Origin: Chondrus crispus
Lineage: Eukaryota; Rhodophyta; Florideophyceae; Gigartinales; Gigartinaceae
Direction of reading: 5' to 3'
NCBI RefSeq assembly: GCF_000350225.1
Contig: NW_005178780.1
Location: 81,084 to 113,811 of the forward strand
DNA: 32,728 nt
Part shown: one piece after another, positions 25,197 to 32,728 of the stretch
How the letters are laid out: each line of letters begins with the position of its first letter
Numbering within the stretch: the stretch's first letter is position 1
Notes under the pieces: model-generated
What the model was told of the DNA's origin: nothing
What the model saw: only the letters and a program-made list of their open reading frames with translations
The model's database searches: none
Program-made: the position numbers and the translations under genes

Positions 25197-27647
25197 GTTG
25201 ATGGAGCCTCGCCGGCAATACATTGCAGTGCACGTCAGCACAGATTGTTCGCAACTGCTTCAATACACTTGTTTTTCACGGCTGCCTCTCCACACAGACA
25301 GCAACGGTTAGAACATTCTAACAACCACCTGTCAATACACCTGCTTTCACAAAGGACGGAATGCTCGGTCAGATCACATGTGTAAGGGAAACGAAAACTC
25401 CTAGTGCATTAGATAGTGGCGCATGTTGAATACGTCAGCAAGAGAAGTTCAGAAGTACACGTACCTTGTATGATACACGTGACGGCATGGAAGTTTTCGT
25501 ACACTTGCTCTTTGCTGCAACTGTTCAAGACATATGCAACAGCTTTCCCTTTCTGCTTTTGATATAACATATCTAGGACAGCTGCTGTTGAGAAGGGCTT
25601 TTGCAGCAGCTGGGTCGTGTGAAAGAAACCTCCGCGGTTCAAAAAACTCATTTGAAAAGACATCGACGATAAAAGTAATAAGGAGAGTGCAAGCGAGGGC
25701 GACGGCTGTATACGCTCACGTTAGAAACAGACCAAAAGATAGAACCCCGTATTGCCTCTCGAACAGATGCATGAACGTACCAAAAACTAAAGCCAGTGCA
25801 TAAAAAGGACAGAGAAGATTGCTCTTCGCAACCTCATCTGTGACAATTGGAATTGCTCTCTGGGACTGGGCATCATGCGGCATATCGAGAAGAGAGGGCG
25901 ACATATCGAACGTCCAGCTGCTGCACAAGACGAAGCATCACGGGGAAAGAGAGATAATAAAAGTGAAGATGCATTATAAAGGACTTCGCTTGAATATCCT
26001 CTGCAGTTGAACATTCACTGTAGTTGAAAGACAGGGCTAGTAACGACCTCCTTTTCGGCAGTGGGCGTGAAGTGCTCAGTGGATTGCTTGGGTGCAATCC
26101 AGGTGCTGCAAAATGATGCTCAGTCGTTTACTGGTCGCATTCTAATTGGATGTTTCCAAAATTTGCACCATACCCTTTACATGAGATGGCGCAATGAAAT
26201 CAAATGACGTTTCAAGACCTCTGAGGCATCTCTCTCTCATAATTGACTGCTCAGGGCTCCATTCCAGTCCAGTAGAACCCTCGTTATATCAACAACAACT
26301 CGATCTCCGGGACAAAGCAATTGTGATTAGCACACTTTTGCACATATTGTATTCTCTCTAGAGGATAAGTAGAAGCGGAATTGGTAGAGTATGGCGACTG
26401 GTCTGCGAGTCGCTGCCGCAGGCTCTTGAACTGTGTGACATCATACAGTGAACAGACAAACAGAAGGAGAGTCGGGTTTTGACCTTGTGGACACGTCGGA
26501 CTCTGGTTACAAAAGGTATAAAACAAGTCGTATTTCATTGAGACATTTTTTGATCACCTCCTATTGTACGCCTCCACGTGCAGAGAAGAGCCCAGGTCAT
26601 CCCAATTAGATATACCAGCGACACGCGAATGACCATGTTCCCATCTATGCAGTCTCCAAAGGAAAATTGTGATATCATGGCACCAACTCCTAGGTTGTTC
26701 ACTCATGGCCCATGAGTCTCCTAGACTGTTCATTTATGGCCCATGAGTGAACAATCTAGGAGATGGTGCCATGAGTCATGGCGTGGTGCGGAATGTCCGT
26801 AAATCATGAAAGATGACATGTCCCCTGCCCAAAACTGGAAAGCTCTACGAAAGGCACTGGGCACTTCAGTGTGTCTGGAGGAAACATGATACACAATGTC
26901 GAATTATTTCATTTGATGCTGTGTGTTCAGGACCAAGAACGCGATTCCCGATCTTATTCAATTAGTCCAACATAATAAATGCGTATGAAATATGCTGGCT
27001 CGGAATGAGGTCATATGTGGAATCAGTCAGTCATGCCAGTATCCGTCAATGATTAGGAATTGTTTTAGTGCCAGGGTATGGCAAGCTAGATTCGGCAACC
27101 CCTGTCTGTATGCTATTTGCGATACAGGCTCTCCTTATTGGCGAAAAGACTGCTATGCAATTGAGACTGCCCAGGACTGCCCTACCGCTCACTCTATGAA
27201 AGATGTGCTCTGATGGTGTACTTCACTGCTTATAATGCAGGGGAGACGAAAAATCTAGCCCACGGCAAGAAGGCACCTCAATTACATTCGGTGGCATCGA
27301 CCCATTGAAGCGAAAGTGATCAGCAGCAATTACAGATTCAAAGCACAAAAAGAGGTGCGAAATCAGCGTGCGGGTGGAAAGGATGGCGGCGGGGCGGTCG
27401 AACAGGGCGGAAGAGATGAGGTTCCAGTTGTATTTGCACTGGATGATCACTTTCTTGTGATCTGCAACTGCGCGTTACGGTGTGCGGGGGGCGGATACGT
27501 AGAAGTACAACGAGAACCTTCGCCGCGTCATTTTTCTGCCTTATGCTTTTGCTTCTCGTGAGTCGATAACAGGCCAAAATGGAGGTAAAAGGTTAGTATG
27601 CTTTTCTGAAGGACACTAAAAAACAAAAAACAACTCGAGTCCAGAAA
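25197..27647. other. gene-poor stretch with a foldback
   Basis: About 2.45 kb with only short frames that lack protein character. It contains a CAGCTGCTG/CAGCAGCTG hairpin (25579-25612) and the 31-bp repeat/foldback at 26675-26774. No other RNA gene was recognised. Confidence 0.5.
26675..26774. repeat. foldback with two tandem 31-bp units
   Basis: Outer arms 26675-26712 and 26737-26774 are reverse complements at 35 of 38 positions. The left half consists of two exactly adjacent 31-bp direct repeats (26687-26717 and 26718-26748) that match at 27 of 31 positions. Each ends in the palindrome CATGGCCCATG or its variant. Because the right arm is complementary to either copy, two alternative hairpins are possible. 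No coding capacity. It is probably a small foldback repeat or hairpin-forming transcript region. Confidence 0.75.
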
Positions 27648-27746
27648 TACCACCGCTGGGGTTCGAACCCAGGCTACCCGTCAGGGTAAGCAGGTCTTAA
27701 GCCTGCCGCCTTATTGTGGAACCAAAAACCACTCGGCCACAGTGGC
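27648..27746 (-). tRNA. tRNA-Leu (anticodon UAA) with a 14-nt insertion/intron in the D-loop
   Basis: The minus strand folds as a type II tRNA. Acceptor GCCACTG pairs with CGGTGGT (two G-U pairs) and the discriminator is A73. The anticodon arm is GCAGG-CTTAAGA-CCTGC (anticodon TAA), the long variable arm TTACCCTGACGGGTAGC has an ACCC/GGGT stem, and the T arm is CTGGG-TTCGAAC-CCCAG. The D arm is expanded: an ordinary tRNA-Leu would read GCCGAGTGGTTAAGGC, but here 14 extra bases (about 27713-27726) interrupt it between GTGGTT and AAGGC. The insertion lets GTGG pair with CCAC, forming a local hairpin like the bulge-helix-bulge substrate of tRNA-splicing endonuclease. Removing it gives an 85-nt canonical tRNA-Leu. 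There is no intron at the usual 37/38 position. D-loop introns are documented in the nuclear tRNAs of Cyanidioschyzon. Splicing here is inferred, not seen. Confidence 0.88.
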
Positions 27747-28082
27747 CTCAACTCAAGTGCTCGGAAAGGGGAATTGATTCAGTATTTATATGTGACATGA
27801 TTTCCTTCTCACTGAATTACAGTGCAGTCCGCTCTCATTCGTCTATCACAAAAGTTTACAGTGTAGCAAATGCTGCATATTCGTCCCCAGACTGAAGATT
27901 AGGGAAGCTTCTCAATTACCCTTCGAAGGGTAGTGGAACGCAGTGCTGTACACATTTTGAGTTGGCCATTTCGTTTACAAAGAGCTTCATAGAGCTTCAT
28001 CGTTGAACCGAGTTGCCAACGGGGGCTATATTGGTTTAGGTGGGACTATGTACAGGTTAAGGTTCAAGTTAGAGGGGCTAAT
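27747..28082. other. spacer between LTN1 stop and tRNA-Leu
   Basis: 336 bp, presumably holding the LTN1 3' UTR and the upstream flank of the tRNA gene. No gene recognised. A short CTTCGAAGG palindrome sits near 27921. Confidence 0.45.
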
Positions 28083-31000
28083 TTAAAACGCACTACGGCA
28101 TAGAGGGCATGCGCTGCTGTTGCTCTTCGTGAACCACTTGCAGAGGCATTCCGAGTGGAACAGGTTCTTGCAAGTGCGGCATTGCATGCGGGGTAAGGCA
28201 GCGGTGGTAAGATGGAGGACAGAGTAGCAGATGGGACATTCTTCAGCCCCCTGGAATGTCTTGTCCAGGTTGCGGCGCCAAAGCTCGACGGCTTCTGCGA
28301 GCGTCCCGTCTTTAGCTCGTAGGAGCGTTGTCATTCCAAGAAGCGTTTTCCGCCAGCGGGCTTCTGACATCCCGATTCGACTGCGCGCTTCTACTTCAAC
28401 AATGTTGAGCGGGAAAACGTCAGGTAGACGCATTCCAATTTCCAGTGTGACATCGGAAAATGTGTACGTGGCCCACACCTCTCGTCCCGCGACAGACCCC
28501 CGGGCGCTCAACTCACCGTCCCCATCGCCTTCGACTTCTGGGGCAGCGGCTGGGGTTGGAGCTGAACTCGATGATGGCCCCGCTTTTGGTAACGATGTAC
28601 GGCCGCCACCAAAGGCGCCCCATTCCTTGACTTTGCGAATCTCCGCAGCAATGAGCAGGGGAGATATCTTTTTGCGCACAAAAGATTCTACGCGAAGCGC
28701 TGTTCCGCGGTCCAAGCTGTCTGTAACGTGCTGCCGTGAAAGCGCAGGCAGCCGCTGTAGTGCTCGAGCAAATGCAATGCCGGCGGCCTTGCCGACCTCC
28801 TCGTCCATTGCTGAATCAGCATCAAACTGATACTGTTTCACATCTACAGGCTCTGTTTCATCATCTTGAGAATCCTGCGGGGGTCGGACAAGTTGCATGC
28901 CTTGCGCTGCTCGCTCTTCCACTTGGAGTGCCTCTGCGGCAGCCATCCCCGCCGCGACGCGCTCTGTCATACTTCCGTCCACCACTACTTCGACGCACTT
29001 GTTGAAAAACTGTGCGTAGAGCTCTGGTCTTGATCGCAGGAATGTGATCCCAACGCGGCGGAAGGAGACATCCTCTTGCACATCGCCATCCAGCTCAACG
29101 GATCCTGTCTGTTCATCAGTCTTTATCAGATCGAGAAAGAGCCGCCACGCGAGAAAATATCCCAGCTCTCGCACGGCAAAGTCGGCGCTCTCTTTGGGAT
29201 CTGATGTGCCTTCTATATGTGGCCATTCCAAGGCTAGCCGTAGCGGGGCTGGCGTCTGGTTTGTCACAAATTTGATTTCTTTGGCTTCATCGGAAAAACC
29301 GTCCTTTGGAAACGCGTCTGCTACTTTCTCAGGCAAGTCAACTGCTGCGGCAAAGGAGAGGAGCGTCAACACGGCTTTGCGTACAAAAGAATTGTGGCTT
29401 GCTAGCTGAGGAGCAAGGTCGTAAACTGTTTCAATGTCAATAGGAATTTCTCCATCAAGACCGAGAAACACGCCTCGTTCGACGGCTTTCAAGACAAGAT
29501 TGCTGCTGCTAACTGAGCCTCTTTTCAATAACGACATTCCTGCCATTTTGTTTCTTGGACCCGAGGCTTCAGGGCCCGATAAGAGCAACGCAGCAGCCCA
29601 TCCCGCATAGTGACAAATTTCGTCGATTACATCTGGATGCACGACTTGTCCCAATGCTGTTAGTTCTACCAAGGCGGCCCCCAGCGTCGAAGCACTTGCC
29701 AATCTCTCTTTTGACGTTGAGGCACCCATTCTTGTATAGTAGCGAAGAATGTCTCTGGTGCGCAATGCCCAAAACCGTAAATCATCTTGTCGCAGCTCGT
29801 CCAGACTAGCTCGGCGTAATAGGCTCGCAAAAAAGCATGCTCCGTGCTTTTCCAACAGTTCGATAGAAGTTTTCGATGCTGCCAGCGGCCGCTCCAAACA
29901 ACGCCGAACGGCAACCAAGACAACCATCGCACTCTGCAAAAGCCAATCTGGTAGCTTCGATGATGACCGAGAGGTATCAGCAACGGAAAAGTCGTCGTTG
30001 TCATCTTCGTTCTTTGTCACAAACGCAGCCGATAAAATGTCAAGAGCAATTTGACCATCTAAAGCAAGCGGATCCCGTCTGACCATCTTAACAGTAGTTT
30101 CGACGAGCTCTTTGAAGGAATCTAAGAAAGCCCCATCACTTGCTGCAATACATACTCGTACAACCAATGGCACGCGAGAGAACTTGTTGCGAGTATCCCC
30201 CCCTTTTGGGAGAGGAAAGGATAGAAGCAACTCTTCTGCAATTCCATTCGCAATCGAGGTCCACTCGTCCGTGTCGGTGACACTCTCATGGCAGGTGTTG
30301 AATAATAATCTGCAGAGCGCTTCATTCGATCCGTGAAGAATCCTCGCGGCAGCTAATCGAGCGATCTGGCTCTTGGCCTGGGGGTCTCGAGTTTGCAAAA
30401 ACGTTTGCATCTTAGCTTCAATCTCATCGTGCCCTCCCGCGACTGAAACTTCTTCAAAAGTGTCAAGAAAGAGGTCATGTCGCAGGTCCTGTCGCACATC
30501 AGTAGCACTTCCATTCCCAAAAATGATCGACATTGATGCATTCTGCAAAAGCTCATGGGTCAGCTGGGGATTCGAACGCGACAGAATCTCCTCGCATATT
30601 GCCACCGACTCGCTACCCACGTGTTGGCTAGTATCAGAAACGAGCTGGACAATTATCTTTGCGCGCAGAACATTGTCTTCAGAGCCTTCCTTTCCAGAAA
30701 TACCAGATTGCTCTGTCACCAAAGCAATCATTCGACAAACGTGCTCTTTGCATGTTGCTGGAGCTAGCAGCAGCAACATGCACAAAACCTGGGCATAGAC
30801 GGCGTCAGAGGCTACAGCCCGTAAAAACGCGTAATCTAATAGGTCCTTAAACGATTGTTCGCTGTCCATGTATTTCGCAGGTGACCGGAGTAAGACTACC
30901 AGCAATTCGTCACAATCAAATCTGTCCTTCGCCTCCTGTACTTGCTGCATAGAAACTTCCGCGACACGGCGAAGCACAGAGAGAGGCATGCATGCCCCTC

Positions 31001-32728
31001 CTTGGGGATCAGACGCTGTTGTCACAAATGAAAGCGCATGAACACTGTCACCCTTGTGCATCCGATTGGCAGCATCAACGACAATGCCCTCTAGCCGCGG
31101 TCCTTTGATTGCAGTCCATTGCGACAAGCCCACCCGCTCGCGTCGCCGTCTATGTGCTCGCAGAAATTCTCCAAGCAGACACAAGGTATTCTCTTCGTTG
31201 TCAAACGGTTCCACGCTTTCGATTATCTGATCCAGCACTTGTGCCTTTTCGTCAGCATTGGCTACCCAGTACATCCAACTGTATGCCTCCCCAATACAAG
31301 TTCTCACATACCCATTCTCATTCATATCCTGGCTTTTCCCAGTTCCTTCCAGATGCCTTAGCACGGCCTTGACATAAGCCATCAGCTCGGAAGAAAATTC
31401 TCGAGAAGAGAATTGCATTGCGGCAGAGGTGGAGCTGGTTGCACCACTTCCAAAAGCCTTGCTAGACAGCGCCAGCGAAAGCACTCTTGTGTGCGTCGCC
31501 AGCATCTCTCCTGGACGCGTTTTGATAATTTCCAACAAAACTGCTGCCCCAAACGCAGACGGGAGCGCGGCGTTTTCTTCACCACAATTGAGCAGCTGCA
31601 AATATCTGTCGAGAGGCTCTTCCGGGTTCTTCTCGTCAAGGCAGCTCACAAACGACTTGGCGACTGTTTCAAACGTTGCATCCAAGACATCCTTTTCCAA
31701 CCCACGCAAAGAACGGGCAACCTGCACCGATAAAGCCTGAATAGCATGGTTAGTATTTCCCCTTGCTCGCCGGCGCGGGGTGCCACTTGCCGACTGTGAC
31801 TGCCTGCTTGCAATGGGAGGGAGGCGGCCGCAAGCAAACGCCTCGAATGTGGGGGAGATGTGATTGGAAAAGACATCGGCGGCATACCGGACCCGCAACT
31901 GGACCGATGCCTCTTCTTCAAACCAGCGGTCGCACCCCGTCCCTCTCGCAAACGTGGCGCACTCCATATATGTCGGCAACGCGGCCAGCACGTAGGGCAC
32001 ATTCGAGGTTTGGCGCTTCTCCAGTGGTGGGGTCAGCGCATGCTTCATCCTGTCCAACACCGTCTCTGCCAGGGCAGCCGATGCGCGAGCCGGCGGCAGG
32101 GCGTCCAGTAACGGAAGCAAGGCCGGCAAGCCAGTGGGAAACTTGGTTGTGACCGCCTCCCCCACGGCGTCGGCGAGGGGGTCCAATGCGGGGGCAAAGG
32201 CGTCACTCCAGCCGTTGGTGAGCAGGACAAGGGCCAGGTCCCAGGCGGTGGGCTCCCCCCTGCGGATGCCCAGCAAGGCCACGGCGGCGAAGCGGTCTGC
32301 GCGGCGGCGATCCTCGGGCACGTCGTGACGCATATGCGGCAGCACGGCGAGGGCGAGCTGGCAGGCCTCCGGCAGGGCGGCGGCGGGATGCGGGTCGGAG
32401 GGGCGAGTACGCTTTTGCTTCGGGCCGCGCGCCAGGAGCATGAGCGGATCTGGGGTGGCATCGATGACGGGTGCGACGGCGGGCGGCGAGCGGGCCGCCG
32501 ACACTAGCCAGACGAGGACGGCGGTGAGGCGGCGCGCGTCGGCAAGGAAGAAGTGCGGGTCGTCGGTGAGCGGGATGCGGTCGACAAGGTCCGCGCAGTA
32601 GGCGCGCAGGTCGTCGGCGTAGCGGGCGACGACCTTGTCGCGCTGCACCGGGGTGGCGAGCGTGTCCTCGAGCGTGCGGACGGCGACTTTGGCGACGGAA
32701 GGGGCGTCCTCCCCTGCGACGGCTGGCC
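28083..32728 (-). CDS. LTN1: E3 ubiquitin ligase Listerin (LTN1), C-terminal 1547 residues, runs off the window
   Basis: Listerin binds stalled 60S subunits in the ribosome quality-control complex and ubiquitinates the trapped nascent chain. The reading frame is open to the right edge; no ATG starts it inside the window, so the true N-terminus (including the NEMF-contacting region) is missing. Most of the protein is helical, HEAT/ARM-like and weakly conserved. The diagnostic part is the C-terminal RING: ECPICYSVLHLT, CRTCKNLFHSECL, KWFTKSNSSACPLC. Its CxxC-CxxC-HxxC-CxxC spacing and its position a few residues from the end are characteristic of LTN1. An RWD-like segment precedes it (VWATYTFSDVTLEIGMRLPDVFPLNIVEVE). 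No intron is evident in 4.6 kb. The N-terminal region in this window is Ala/Pro/Arg-rich and GC-rich. The stop codon at 28083-28085 follows CPLCRSAF. Confidence 0.93.
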   Translation of the reverse strand, partial: PAVAGEDAPSVAKVAVRTLEDTLATPVQRDKVVARYADDLRAYCADLVDRIPLTDDPHFFLADARRLTAVLVWLVSAARSPPAVAPVIDATPDPLMLLARGPKQKRTRPSDPHPAAALPEACQLALAVLPHMRHDVPEDRRRADRFAAVALLGIRRGEPTAWDLALVLLTNGWSDAFAPALDPLADAVGEAVTTKFPTGLPALLPLLDALPPARASAALAETVLDRMKHALTPPLEKRQTSNVPYVLAALPTYMECATFARGTGCDRWFEEEASVQLRVRYAADVFSNHISPTFEAFACGRLPPIASRQSQSASGTPRRRARGNTNHAIQALSVQVARSLRGLEKDVLDATFETVAKSFVSCLDEKNPEEPLDRYLQLLNCGEENAALPSAFGAAVLLEIIKTRPGEMLATHTRVLSLALSSKAFGSGATSSTSAAMQFSSREFSSELMAYVKAVLRHLEGTGKSQDMNENGYVRTCIGEAYSWMYWVANADEKAQVLDQIIESVEPFDNEENTLCLLGEFLRAHRRRRERVGLSQWTAIKGPRLEGIVVDAANRMHKGDSVHALSFVTTASDPQGGACMPLSVLRRVAEVSMQQVQEAKDRFDCDELLVVLLRSPAKYMDSEQSFKDLLDYAFLRAVASDAVYAQVLCMLLLLAPATCKEHVCRMIALVTEQSGISGKEGSEDNVLRAKIIVQLVSDTSQHVGSESVAICEEILSRSNPQLTHELLQNASMSIIFGNGSATDVRQDLRHDLFLDTFEEVSVAGGHDEIEAKMQTFLQTRDPQAKSQIARLAAARILHGSNEALCRLLFNTCHESVTDTDEWTSIANGIAEELLLSFPLPKGGDTRNKFSRVPLVVRVCIAASDGAFLDSFKELVETTVKMVRRDPLALDGQIALDILSAAFVTKNEDDNDDFSVADTSRSSSKLPDWLLQSAMVVLVAVRRCLERPLAASKTSIELLEKHGACFFASLLRRASLDELRQDDLRFWALRTRDILRYYTRMGASTSKERLASASTLGAALVELTALGQVVHPDVIDEICHYAGWAAALLLSGPEASGPRNKMAGMSLLKRGSVSSSNLVLKAVERGVFLGLDGEIPIDIETVYDLAPQLASHNSFVRKAVLTLLSFAAAVDLPEKVADAFPKDGFSDEAKEIKFVTNQTPAPLRLALEWPHIEGTSDPKESADFAVRELGYFLAWRLFLDLIKTDEQTGSVELDGDVQEDVSFRRVGITFLRSRPELYAQFFNKCVEVVVDGSMTERVAAGMAAAEALQVEERAAQGMQLVRPPQDSQDDETEPVDVKQYQFDADSAMDEEVGKAAGIAFARALQRLPALSRQHVTDSLDRGTALRVESFVRKKISPLLIAAEIRKVKEWGAFGGGRTSLPKAGPSSSSAPTPAAAPEVEGDGDGELSARGSVAGREVWATYTFSDVTLEIGMRLPDVFPLNIVEVEARSRIGMSEARWRKTLLGMTTLLRAKDGTLAEAVELWRRNLDKTFQGAEECPICYSVLHLTTAALPRMQCRTCKNLFHSECLCKWFTKSNSSACPLCRSAF

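Noticed and set aside
25579..25612. CAGCTGCTG/CAGCAGCTG hairpin
   Set aside because: Only 9-bp arms of low-complexity CAG-like sequence; too short to be distinguished from chance.
1..32728. CRISPR array, bacterial operon or prophage
   Set aside because: No regularly spaced direct repeats with unique spacers, no operon-like packing, and clear spliceosomal introns with eukaryote-only proteins (NAA30, LTN1, SND1).

Overview
This is nuclear DNA from a eukaryote with compact genes. Coding regions are mostly single-exon, or have one or two short GT-AG introns of 90-117 bp near the 5' end of the gene. Spacers are long and there is one assembly gap. Two things suggest a red alga, possibly a florideophyte such as Chondrus: this architecture, and a tRNA-Leu(UAA) gene that appears interrupted in its D-loop, an arrangement known from red algal nuclear genomes. 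The species assignment is an inference; nothing in the window proves it.

Layout, left to right. 1-4.1 kb is GC-rich. It carries a secreted or membrane-anchored HExxH metallopeptidase (134-1510, +), a metallothionein with a TATA/CCAAT promoter and at least one intron (2205-2595, +), and a PhnB-like VOC/glyoxalase-fold protein (3599-4075, +). 4.1-7.5 kb is AT-richer and gene-poor. It holds one possible small single-pass membrane protein (about 6004-6459, +) and a strong 27-bp hairpin. 7.55-10.1 kb is a two-exon malectin-domain ectoprotein with a roughly 500-residue Gly/Pro/Gln-rich tail and a Cys-rich C-terminus. 10.8-11.1 kb is a foldback element with long inverted termini between 17-bp direct repeats, resembling a MITE. 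11.4-12.1 kb is the three-exon N-terminal acetyltransferase NAA30, which converges on Tudor-SN/SND1 (12602-15391, -). SND1 diverges from an inositol polyphosphate 5-phosphatase (16116-19079, +) across a promoter region with 16-bp tandem repeats. The phosphatase N-terminus is hidden by a 749-N gap. An alpha-kinase (19811-21130, -) diverges from a 951-aa acidic, largely disordered orphan protein (22224-25196, +, two exons). 25.2-27.6 kb is gene-poor and has a nested 31-bp repeat/foldback. The tRNA-Leu follows (27648-27746, -), then the C-terminal 1547 residues of the ribosome quality-control E3 ligase Listerin/LTN1 (28083 to the window edge, -).

The genes do not form an operon-like pathway. Most are ordinary eukaryotic housekeeping genes: NAA30, SND1, 5-phosphatase, LTN1. 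The more unusual content is the disrupted tRNA, the two genes whose first in-frame stop lies inside a good splice donor, the malectin/low-complexity/Cys-rich architecture, and the three foldback structures in the spacers.
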